Source: Caldithrix abyssi DSM 13497 (GTDB lineage Bacteria > Calditrichota > Calditrichia > Calditrichales > Calditrichaceae). From it: a DNA stretch of 64,000 nt. The DNA is taken from positions 4,896,501 to 4,960,500 of the forward strand of contig NZ_CP018099.1 in assembly GCF_001886815.1 (NCBI RefSeq). The letters are read 5' to 3'. Positions 18,053 to 25,236 of this stretch are shown here, one piece after another; position 1 is the stretch's first letter; the number at the start of each line of letters is the position of its first letter. The notes beneath the pieces were generated by a model. The model had not been told where the DNA came from and did not search any database. It saw nothing but the letters and a program-made list of their open reading frames with translations. The translations under genes were made by a program, and so were the position numbers.

Positions 18053-18286
18053 TTACAACCCGGTAATATCCTGTTTCATGCGCTCGTATTCTTCTTTAGA
18101 AATTTCACCGCGGGCGTAGCGTTGCTTTAAAATTTCCAGCGCATCAGAAGCGCCGGCGGCGTTTCTCTGCGGCAAAAATGACGTTCTTTGTCCGCGATTT
18201 ACGTTAACAAAATTTAATACGCCCCAACCTATGAGCAGTAAAATAAGTATTCCAAAAATGGATCCGAATCCCATTCCAAACATCAT
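18053..18286 (-). CDS. SHOCT-domain small membrane protein
   Basis: 77 residues. One N-terminal membrane helix (residues 5-28, GSIFGILILLLIGWGVLNFV) is followed by a linker and the 30-residue SHOCT motif DALEILKQRYARGEISKEEYERMKQDI, complete at the C-terminus. SHOCT proteins are short membrane-anchored oligomerising proteins, frequent in copper and heavy-metal loci. It is the first gene of the island; its start is followed upstream by ggagaaaaatc (a ribosome site 6-10 bases away). Confidence 0.87.
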   Translation of the reverse strand: MMFGMGFGSIFGILILLLIGWGVLNFVNVNRGQRTSFLPQRNAAGASDALEILKQRYARGEISKEEYERMKQDITGL

Positions 18287-18652
18287 GATTTTTCTCCTTT
18301 ATTTTTTAATCTTTATCTTTTCCTTTAACTTACTTGCAAGGGTCGTGCCGCTATTTTAAGAAAAACGGTAACCGCTTTGTATTTAATGATTTAGAGCGCG
18401 GAATACGAATTAAGTAAAACTGGACAAAATGGAGAATAGTCTCCAATCTTATTAAAGGTGTATGTTATTCTACAACACTCAAAGACACACAAGCTACAAC
18501 TTCAACCACATAATTTTTAAACTAAGAGGACTATCATCTTGAATACCAGTAGAATCCATGGCACAAAAATAACCACAATTATTCAAATCCATTTTGCCCG
18601 GATCAAAGATTTTTATATCTTTAATAAGCGTTTATAATTTGAAAGGGCTTTT
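18287..18652. promoter_or_regulatory. Divergent intergenic region between island and histidine kinase
   Basis: 366 bases between the divergent SHOCT gene (start 18286) and histidine kinase gene (start 18653), so it must carry promoters for both. A TATAAT lies at 18633-18638, too close to the kinase start to be its -10 unless the message is almost leaderless. No CueR-like or CsoR-like palindrome was found by eye. Confidence 0.45.
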
Positions 18653-19744
18653 ATGAATAAAAAGTATTGGCTGGTCATCATCGTGGTTCTCATTCTTACA
18701 ATAACATATTTTCATTACCATACACCCACTTCCATCTGGCAGTTTCATCTGATCTTGATGCAATTGTATTTCATTCCCATTTTGCTGGCTGCTTTTCAGT
18801 TTGGCATAAAAGGGGGGGTAATTTCTGCGCTGGCCATCACCGTTTTTTATTTGCCCCATGTGTTTTTACAGTGGGGCGGCCTGGTAGAAACCAATTTACT
18901 GCGCTTTTTGCAGGTACTTCTTTTTAATGTTATCGGTTATTTAACCGGCTTAAAGGCCGAAGGCGAAAGGAAAGAAACCGAAAAATACCGAAAACTGGCT
19001 GAAAAGCTAAAAGAATTAAACGAACAACAAAAACAGCAATCCGAATTATTGCTGGAAATGGAGCGCAAACTTCGGATGGCGGACCGGCTGGCAATCATTG
19101 GCGAGTTAACGGCCAGCCTGGCTCATGAAGTGAGAAATCCGCTGGCCTCCATTCGCGGTTCCATTCAAATTCTAAAAGAGCAGGCGCCAGAAAATTTAAA
19201 AGCATCCGAGTTTTTTACCATACTGGAGCACGAAACGCAGCGCATCAACACCGTTGTGGATAATTACCTTAATTTTGCGCGCAGACCCGCACAGTCGAAA
19301 TCGACAATCAACCTTTACGAAGTGCTGGATATCTTAATTAAAATGATAGAAAGCAAGGCGCGAAAACAAAACGTAAGCATTCAAACCGCTTTTGAAGAAA
19401 ATTTACCGCTTTTTGATTCCGACCCCAACGCTTTAAAACAGGTGCTTATGAACCTGCTGTTAAATGGCCTGCAGGCCATGCCCGAAGGCGGCCGTCTCAT
19501 CGTCCAGGCCCGCCAGGACAACGGCCAACTAATTATTTCAATCATTGACAGGGGGAAGGGAATGACAGAGGAGCAACTGGAGAAGATATTTCAACCTTTT
19601 TACACAACCAAAAAAGAAGGTACGGGCCTGGGATTATCCATCGTAAAAAGAATTGCCGACGAAAATAACTGGCAAATTAAAGCCGAAAGTAAATTAAACG
19701 AAGGCAGCCGATTCGACTTGATTATTCCCCTGCCATCGGCTTAA
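18653..19744 (+). CDS. Membrane sensor histidine kinase (orphan)
   Basis: 363 residues. Three to four membrane helices occupy residues 5-100 (no large extracellular loop), followed by a coiled coil (105-140). The dimerisation box is SLAHEVRNPLASIRGS with phosphoacceptor His158, the N box is LKQVLMNLLLNGLQ, and ATP-lid motifs are DRGKGM and GTGLGLSIV. It is complete. There is no response regulator beside it, so its partner lies elsewhere. It is divergent from the copper-type island, which could be its target, but that is only positional. Its last 4 bases overlap the convergent symporter gene. Confidence 0.92.
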   Translation: MNKKYWLVIIVVLILTITYFHYHTPTSIWQFHLILMQLYFIPILLAAFQFGIKGGVISALAITVFYLPHVFLQWGGLVETNLLRFLQVLLFNVIGYLTGLKAEGERKETEKYRKLAEKLKELNEQQKQQSELLLEMERKLRMADRLAIIGELTASLAHEVRNPLASIRGSIQILKEQAPENLKASEFFTILEHETQRINTVVDNYLNFARRPAQSKSTINLYEVLDILIKMIESKARKQNVSIQTAFEENLPLFDSDPNALKQVLMNLLLNGLQAMPEGGRLIVQARQDNGQLIISIIDRGKGMTEEQLEKIFQPFYTTKKEGTGLGLSIVKRIADENNWQIKAESKLNEGSRFDLIIPLPSA

Positions 19745-20997
19745 GCCCGTCCGCTTTTTAGAACTCTGAGTTTGTCTTCTCCTTCACTGCGCGCAATCAG
19801 CACCGCCCCGCAGCTATCGCTCCACACATTTACCGAAGTCCTTAACATATCCAGAATACGATCCACCGCCAGAATCATGCCAATGCCTTCCAGCGGCAGG
19901 CCCACCGCTTTCAGAATGATGGTAATCATCACCAGTCCGGCCATGGGGATGCCGGCGGCACCGATGCTGGCCAGCAGGGCCGTCATCACCACAATCATCT
20001 GCTGCCCGAACGAAAGTTCGATGCCGTAAACCTGAGCGATAAACATGGCCGCCACACACTCGTAAAGAGCCGTGCCGTCCATATTAATGGTTGCCCCCAG
20101 CGGCAACACAAAGCTACTCACCTTGTTCGAAACGCCGGCATTGTTTTCAATGGAATCCATGGTTAAGGGCAGGGTGGCCGAAGAAGAGGAAGTGGAAAAA
20201 GCGGTCATCAACGCGGCCGACATGGCTTTAAAATGTTTTAACGGTGAAATGCCGCCAAGAAAATAAACCAAAAGTGGCAGCGTAACGGTTGCGTGAATGA
20301 GCAAGCCCAGGATAACGGTTACCATATATTTAAACAGCGGCAAAACCGCATCAAAACCGGTTTGAGCAATCACTTTGGCAATCAAAGCAAAGACGCCAAC
20401 GGGCGCAAAAAGGATAATGAAATGCGTTAAGCCCATCATTACTTCAAAAACCGCCTGAAAAAAACCGGTAAGCTGTGTTTTATACGGCTCCGGAGCGCGT
20501 GTAATAAAAAAGCCAAACAACAAAGAGAAAAATATCGTTGGCAATATCTCTCCTCTGGCCATGGCCGCAAGGGGATTTTCCGGGATAATGCGTATCAACA
20601 GATCACTAAAACTCTGAACCGAGGTCTCCAGCCCCTCAGGCATCTCTTGAAAACTAAGATTGGCGCCTATACCAGGCGCTATTAAATTGACCAATATCAA
20701 ACCGGTAAGAATGGCCAGGATACTGGTCATAACATAGTAACTAATCGTTTTTAAAGACAAACGCCCAAAATGCTCTGCATCGCTTAAATTGGTAACGCCG
20801 GAAATAATAGAAGAAACAATCAGCGGCACAATAATCATTTTTAATGCGCGAATAAAAACGTCGCCTAACAGGGCAACGTCTTCAATTACAAAGGATTCAA
20901 ATTGAAAAATACGAGAAACGACGGCCAGAAGGACGCCAAGGATTAAACCAATCAAAATTTGCCAGTGTAAAGAAACAGATTTAAGCTTCATCTGCAA
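19741..20997 (-). CDS. Dicarboxylate/amino acid:cation symporter (DAACS family)
   Basis: 418 residues, full length for the SDF family of Na+ or H+ coupled glutamate/aspartate/C4-dicarboxylate symporters. Conserved features are the serine-rich hairpin FSTSSSSATLPLTM, the TM7 motif GATINMDGTAL and the TM8 region VDRILDMLRTSVNVWSD. The RTxxNVxxD pattern includes the Asp and Arg that read the substrate in GltPh-like proteins; an Arg in TM8 (R in DMLRTS) does not by itself decide between glutamate and dicarboxylate. About eight membrane segments plus two re-entrant hairpins. Start ATG 20997 has AAAAGGAA ten bases upstream, directly after a 9 bp inverted repeat. Confidence 0.92.
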   Translation of the reverse strand: MQMKLKSVSLHWQILIGLILGVLLAVVSRIFQFESFVIEDVALLGDVFIRALKMIIVPLIVSSIISGVTNLSDAEHFGRLSLKTISYYVMTSILAILTGLILVNLIAPGIGANLSFQEMPEGLETSVQSFSDLLIRIIPENPLAAMARGEILPTIFFSLLFGFFITRAPEPYKTQLTGFFQAVFEVMMGLTHFIILFAPVGVFALIAKVIAQTGFDAVLPLFKYMVTVILGLLIHATVTLPLLVYFLGGISPLKHFKAMSAALMTAFSTSSSSATLPLTMDSIENNAGVSNKVSSFVLPLGATINMDGTALYECVAAMFIAQVYGIELSFGQQMIVVMTALLASIGAAGIPMAGLVMITIILKAVGLPLEGIGMILAVDRILDMLRTSVNVWSDSCGAVLIARSEGEDKLRVLKSGRA

Positions 20998-21007
20998 ATT
21001 CCTTTTT

Positions 21008-21030
21008 TCAATAAATAGAGCATTTATTGA
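21008..21030. promoter_or_regulatory. Inverted repeat in the leader of the symporter gene
   Basis: Perfect 9-base arms TCAATAAAT (21008-21016) and ATTTATTGA (21022-21030) with a 5-base loop, ending 11 bases from the symporter ATG and touching its ribosome site. It may be an operator or a leader hairpin controlling translation. It is followed by A rather than T on the minus strand, so it is not a terminator for the upstream PilZ gene. Confidence 0.5.
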
Positions 21031-21075
21031 GGAATATAGAAATCAATTTAATACCGGGCAAATGAGAGTCGCGGA

Positions 21076-21483
21076 TTATTCGAGATGTTCATTAAATTCA
21101 TTGGAAATCTGTGAACCGACATGGGTGGAGGGCAGCAATTTACGGAGATAATTAAGAGAAGAGAGGTCATTATAATCCGAATTTTTCCCAAAGGGTAAAA
21201 ACTGGACACCTACCAACGACATGTTGCTGCCATTGCTCAATTCTTTACGCCACTTTACAATCCCCTTTAGAGTAATGGCATTGCCATCGCTAAAAAACAC
21301 CTTTAAATAGACCTTCTCACCTTTTGAAACAGGGAAATCTGTTTTAAAAGATAAACCGCTTTTCGAAAGATCATGTATGCTAAAATGAGGGGAGAGTCTC
21401 GTCCAGAATGCGGCGGGGTTTAATTTTTTAAACCGCACACTGGTATTATTTAATACCAAACGGGGCAATTCTCTACGCTCCAT
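21076..21483 (-). CDS. PilZ-domain protein
   Basis: 135 residues. The N-terminal ERRELPRLVLNN resembles the RxxxR c-di-GMP-binding switch (RRELPR), and SIHDLSKSGLSFKTD is the D/NxSxxG motif (DLSKSG) on the barrel. Later strands GEKVYLKVFFSDGNAITLKGIVKWRKE and GVQFL complete the beta barrel. Both binding motifs are present, so it probably binds cyclic di-GMP. No effector domain is fused. It lies upstream of the symporter gene (79-base gap) and may share its transcript. Confidence 0.85.
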   Translation of the reverse strand: MERRELPRLVLNNTSVRFKKLNPAAFWTRLSPHFSIHDLSKSGLSFKTDFPVSKGEKVYLKVFFSDGNAITLKGIVKWRKELSNGSNMSLVGVQFLPFGKNSDYNDLSSLNYLRKLLPSTHVGSQISNEFNEHLE

Positions 21484-21650
21484 ACTTATAATAATCCTAT
21501 TTTTATTTATTTAGAATAATTGATGTGTAAGAATAATACTAACGAATGGCTCTTCAAGTATGTGATTTTCATCAAATCACAAAAAAAATAATGGATATTT
21601 TCAGAAAATTCGGCGTAAAAAGTGATGTACTACAAAAATGGAGGGCGCAC

Positions 21651-21851
21651 ATGAGAAACACAATTCCCATCAAGCCTGACGCTAACTCTCTAAAACACCT
21701 GCCTTTTTTACTGAAGCCCAGAGGAAAGAAACATCAGGAGTCTGTGTGGAATCTTTACCATTGCAAAACACTGCGCACTGCCGGCAGAGGGGGGAAAGGT
21801 CATTTTGTAGGGGGCGTAAATCACGGCTGGAATCGAAAAGGACGATGGTAA
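21651..21851 (+). CDS. Small basic hypothetical protein followed by a terminator
   Basis: 67 codons from ATG 21651, preceded by ggagggcgcac, which looks like a ribosome site; a longer frame reaches 21546 (101 codons) without a good one. The product is basic (KPRGKKHQ, RTAGRGGKGH, WNRKGRW) and has no recognised domain. The stop is followed at once by a strong terminator hairpin, which supports transcription in this direction, though that hairpin also serves the opposite gene. It may be a real small protein or chance. Confidence 0.35.
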   Translation: MRNTIPIKPDANSLKHLPFLLKPRGKKHQESVWNLYHCKTLRTAGRGGKGHFVGGVNHGWNRKGRW

Positions 21852-21852
21852 T

Positions 21853-21879
21853 AAAAAGGGGCTTTAAAAGCCCCTTTTT
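21853..21879. terminator. Bidirectional intrinsic terminator
   Basis: Perfect 13-base arms AAAAAGGGGCTTT (21853-21865) and AAAGCCCCTTTTT (21867-21879); in practice a GGGGC/GCCCC stem flanked by A and T runs, so it can act on both strands. It ends the minus-strand sorting-domain protein gene (stop at 21885) only by reading leftwards and the small plus-strand gene by reading rightwards. Confidence 0.85.
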
Positions 21880-21884
21880 AGATT

Positions 21885-23777
21885 TTATTTAATTAAAATG
21901 ATCTTCTGCGTTTCCTGGTAATCGCCCGCCTTAAAAGAAACCAGGTAAATGCCCGATGGCAAATCAACTCCGTTAAATTTTAACGTGTGTCGTCCTGCTT
22001 CTTTTACCTGCTCAAGTGCTGTTTCAATCAACTGCCCGCGAATATTAAAGATTTTAATGGAAACCCTGGCCTGATGGGGCAGAGTGTACTCAATGGTTGT
22101 AAACGGATTAAAAGGATTGGGATAGCATGGCTTTAAATCAAATTGTTTTACCGCCGGCAGAGGCGTTTCAATGGCCGTTTCTGGAGCAAAATCATCGCGA
22201 GAGCGCGGACGGAGCTCGTATCCATCGCTGGCCGGCACGTTATTGGTGTACTGATCAACAATAGCGATCATACTAAAGGTTCCAACCGGCGGCGTCCAGC
22301 CATCGAGATCGGTGTCTTTATCGATGAAAAGAGCAACCGTGTCCTGGCCATCCGTAACCATTACAGAAGCGCCATTATTACCTTCAGCGGGCCAATCCGC
22401 CGGATTAACAATTCTTAATCCTGTAAAAATCGCCAGCTGTCCTTCATAAGCCTCGCCCACATCGGCCAGAGTCAGCGGCATCGGCGGATGTTCCTTTTGA
22501 CCGATAACCTGCACCTGAGCGGCTGAATCGAGCGCTATTTCCGTAAGTCCTTTGTACTGCGTAATTTTGCCGTAAACAAATAGACTATCTCCGATCTTCA
22601 AATCAAGGCTGAACCGGGAAGAATAGAGCAGAATGCCGCCCTCTTTGTCATTAATAAAAAATTGCACCTTATCGCTAAAATTCGGAGAGACAACCGTCCC
22701 GCGCACAGCCACAATTTTACCGCTTAAATCGGGTGAAAAGTCGTTATCGTTGTCAACACGCGCTTCATTAATGGTCAAAACAGGCGGCTGAAAGTAGGCG
22801 CTTATTTTTTTAATGGAAGTGGTCATTTCGTTAAAACTGGACACGGCATAAAAATAGGAGCTGTCGCTTAAGGGATTGGCGTCGATATATTGCCGAACCT
22901 CTGCGGTCACCTCGGCGATCTGTTCGAATTGGCCGTCCGTCGTGTCGCCGCGGTAAATATAAAAACCATCAATAATCGACTGATTTTGCGTGATTTGCAT
23001 GGCTTTTGCAACAGAAGGTTCCAGAAAGCCCACCAGGCCATCGTCTGAAAAAGAGTTGGGACGGGAGAGCGCTGGCTGCACTCGCAGGTTAGCGCCGCTC
23101 GTTTTATTGCCGCCGGTGTTGATCCACAAATCAAGCAACAGATTGGTCGCCCCATTGGCCACCTCGCTCAATTCGTAAAAATTGGTGTAATTGGGGTCGC
23201 TGGCTAGAAAGGGATCGTTAACATCGGCAAGGTAATAACTAATTCCCGGCACATATTCGCTGGAATCGGTCATCAGAGCCGGAAAAGCGTTTGAGCCATC
23301 CGGCGAAGAGAGTCCTTCAACAAAAATACCCACACGATCGCGGGCCGGGATGGACCCCAACGGCACGCCAACCTCAAATCGGGGGAAGTCAAAGGAATCG
23401 CCTGCCTGCAGGCTATCGATTGTGTAAAATAATTTGGAGCTGTCCATATCAAAAAACAAAATGCGGTAATAATAAGGACCGTGCATTTTTTGTCGGGAAT
23501 AGTGCACAAAATCGATTTGCTCCAGCGTTGCGTTGGGGAAGGCGCTCAGATCAAAAACACAGCCAAGCGCTTGATTTAAATGGGGGCTCCAGATGCCGTA
23601 AGGTACGCTATTGTTAAAACTTAATACCGTATCCGGCAGATTTAATTCCCAGCTAATTCTGGCCCCTTCATTGGTGGGGACAACTGAAACCGATTGCGGC
23701 GAATGGCTAATCACCGTTGTTTTAGCCAGCAAAATATTACTCAGAACAAAAAGCGTTAACACCAAAAAACGCATCAT
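21885..23777 (-). CDS. Secreted protein with OB-fold domain and FCB C-terminal sorting domain
   Basis: 630 residues with an N-terminal signal peptide (FLVLTLFVLSNILLA). Residues about 340-450 look like an OB-fold/DUF5689-type domain (AVRGTVVSPNFSDKVQFF, GDSLFVYGKITQYKGLTEIAL). The last 85 residues are a typical por-secretion/type A sorting domain: CYPNPFNPFTTIEYTLP, VSIKIFNIRGQL, SGIYLVSFKAG and a KIILIK end. Such domains are cleaved and lipid-linked after export through type IX or a related system. Middle fibronectin-type strands (270-330) are likely. The protein should be on the cell surface or released. The substrate or ligand is unknown. Confidence 0.85.
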   Translation of the reverse strand: MMRFLVLTLFVLSNILLAKTTVISHSPQSVSVVPTNEGARISWELNLPDTVLSFNNSVPYGIWSPHLNQALGCVFDLSAFPNATLEQIDFVHYSRQKMHGPYYYRILFFDMDSSKLFYTIDSLQAGDSFDFPRFEVGVPLGSIPARDRVGIFVEGLSSPDGSNAFPALMTDSSEYVPGISYYLADVNDPFLASDPNYTNFYELSEVANGATNLLLDLWINTGGNKTSGANLRVQPALSRPNSFSDDGLVGFLEPSVAKAMQITQNQSIIDGFYIYRGDTTDGQFEQIAEVTAEVRQYIDANPLSDSSYFYAVSSFNEMTTSIKKISAYFQPPVLTINEARVDNDNDFSPDLSGKIVAVRGTVVSPNFSDKVQFFINDKEGGILLYSSRFSLDLKIGDSLFVYGKITQYKGLTEIALDSAAQVQVIGQKEHPPMPLTLADVGEAYEGQLAIFTGLRIVNPADWPAEGNNGASVMVTDGQDTVALFIDKDTDLDGWTPPVGTFSMIAIVDQYTNNVPASDGYELRPRSRDDFAPETAIETPLPAVKQFDLKPCYPNPFNPFTTIEYTLPHQARVSIKIFNIRGQLIETALEQVKEAGRHTLKFNGVDLPSGIYLVSFKAGDYQETQKIILIK

Positions 23778-24149
23778 CTAAACTCCTTTTTTAATGTTGC
23801 CCTGTCAACCATTGTGCTTATCGCTGTTTTACAGGTTCGACTAAAATTACTAAAAGTTGAAAACTGGATTGTGATTCAAATCTATTTTCCAACAACAGAG
23901 GAGGGCAGAGACCATAATTTAATTTTAAGGCAACAAGGCGGAATATTTTGAACCGTGATTGGCCTGATTTGGAGATTGCCATGATTGTTTTTCTGCCTTC
24001 AAAATCTCTCCTTAAAATTGAAGGAAGAACTTCCCCTGTACAAATAAAATCAAGGCAATCCTAAAATCCTATTAATCAAGGTTCAAATTTCTGAACCGTG
24101 ATTGGCCCGATTTAGGGATTGCCATGATTGTTCTTCTGAAATCAAAATC

Positions 24150-24170
24150 TCTTCTTAAAATTGAAGAAGA
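24150..24170. other. Hairpin in repeat unit 2 (TCTTCTT/AAGAAGA)
   Basis: Arms 24150-24156 and 24164-24170 pair perfectly around AAAATTG. The same position in unit 5 has a different but also perfectly paired stem, so the stem is preserved despite changed bases. Confidence 0.7.
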
Positions 24171-24575
24171 ACTTCCCCTGAACAAATTAAATCAAGTAAA
24201 TCCTTCAATCCTGTTAATCAAGGTTCAAATTTCTGAACCGTGATCGAACTGATTTAGGGATTGCCATGATTGTTTTTCTGCCTTCAAAATCTCTCCTTAA
24301 AATTGAAGAAGAACTTCCCCTGAACAAATTAAATCAAGTAAATCCTTCAATCCTGTTAATCAAGGTTCAAATTTCTGAACTGTGATTGGCCCGATTTGGA
24401 GATTGCCATGATTGTTCTTCTGAAATCAAAATCTCTCCTTAAAATTGAAGAAGAACTTCCCCTGAACAAATTAAATCAAGTAAATCCTTCAATCCTGTTA
24501 ATCAAGGTTCAAATTTCTGAACTGTGATTGGCCCGATTTGGAGATTGCCATGATTGTTCTTCTGAAATCAAAATC

Positions 24576-24596
24576 TCTCCTTAAATTTAAAGGAGA
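24576..24596. other. Hairpin in repeat unit 5 (TCTCCTT/AAGGAGA)
   Basis: Arms 24576-24582 and 24590-24596 pair perfectly around AAATTTA. Relative to unit 2 the fourth stem pair is C-G instead of T-A, a compensatory change. Units 3 and 4 have the intermediate state, which is a G-U wobble on the opposite strand. Confidence 0.7.
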
Positions 24597-24801
24597 ACTT
24601 CCCCTGCACAAATAAAATCAAGGAAATCCTAAAATCCTATTAATCAAGGTTCAAAAATTACTTGTTTTAAAGTAACATTTTGTTTAATCATTCTTCATTT
24701 TTTTAACTTTTTTTGTTTTTTTGCGTAAAACATAAGTAATATTTTGAAACAGAGATCGTAAAACATTAAATTAAATGCATTGAAATCAAAGAAATAAAAA
24801 A

Positions 24802-25221
24802 ATGGCCGAACAAAGTTATCCGCAAATAGGCGTGGGCGCCGTTGTTATTAAGGACGGCAAAGTGCTGCTCGTTAAACGAAAAAATCCTCCGGCAAAAGAT
24901 CAATGGGCCATACCCGGCGGCCGGCTAAAGTTGGGCGAAACATTAAAGGAAGCATGCCAGCGTGAACTTCTTGAAGAAACGGGCATTAAAGCAAAGGTTC
25001 AGGAATTGATTTACGCCTTTGAAGTCATCGAGCGCAACCCAAATAATCAAATACGTTTTCACTACGTCATTTTAGATTTTTGGGCCGATTATCTCGAAGG
25101 CCGGGCAGCCGCTGGCGACGACGCCTCTGAGGTTGGCTGGTTCGATTCTGAGATGTTAAAAAAAATGGACATCAATCCTTACACCAAAAAACTATTAAAA
25201 GAGAAACTTAAATTTTATTAA
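24802..25221 (+). CDS. NUDIX hydrolase (ADP-ribose pyrophosphatase type)
   Basis: 139 residues. The Nudix box is complete: GGRLKLGETLKEACQREL followed by LEETGI, matching G-x5-E-x7-REUxEExGU. The N-terminal IGVGAVVIKDGKVLLVKRKNPPAKDQWAIPGG is typical of the ADP-ribose pyrophosphatase/NUDT-like group that hydrolyses nucleoside diphosphate derivatives with Mg2+. Cytosolic. ATG 24802 follows an A-rich leader (caaagaaataaaaaa) with no strong ribosome site. It is separated by 15 bases from the S9 peptidase gene, so the two form an operon. Confidence 0.9.
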   Translation: MAEQSYPQIGVGAVVIKDGKVLLVKRKNPPAKDQWAIPGGRLKLGETLKEACQRELLEETGIKAKVQELIYAFEVIERNPNNQIRFHYVILDFWADYLEGRAAAGDDASEVGWFDSEMLKKMDINPYTKKLLKEKLKFY

Positions 25222-25236
25222 AATAAGGAGACCGCA

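Larger units (their letters stand above)
23950..24660. repeat. Tandem array of five 142-143 bp repeats
   Basis: Units begin at 23950, 24093, 24235, 24377 and 24519, each at the motif gaac(c/t)gtgattggcc or a close variant; the fifth ends near 24657-24660 where the copy decays. Periods are 143, 142, 142 and 142. Units 2-4 share a 3' part (aattaaatcaagtaaatcc), while the outer units 1 and 5 share a different one (aataaaatcaagg); units 1 and 3 share gtttttctgccttc where 2, 4 and 5 have gttcttctgaaatc. Each unit carries a hairpin. The array sits between divergent genes and is non-coding. Confidence 0.93.

Noticed and set aside
18633-18638. TATAAT as the kinase -10 box
   Set aside because: It would start the message within the ribosome site; no -35 at the right spacing.
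24081-24100. tRNA-like GGTTCAAATT T-loop in the repeats
   Set aside because: No matching acceptor, D or anticodon stems around it.
23950-24660. CRISPR array
   Set aside because: The unit is 142 bp and contiguous; there are no short repeats separated by unique spacers.
23950-24660. Open frame through each repeat unit (CDWPDLEIAMIVLL-like)
   Set aside because: Each copy ends in a stop and the period of 142 shifts frame, so a repeated protein is not encoded.
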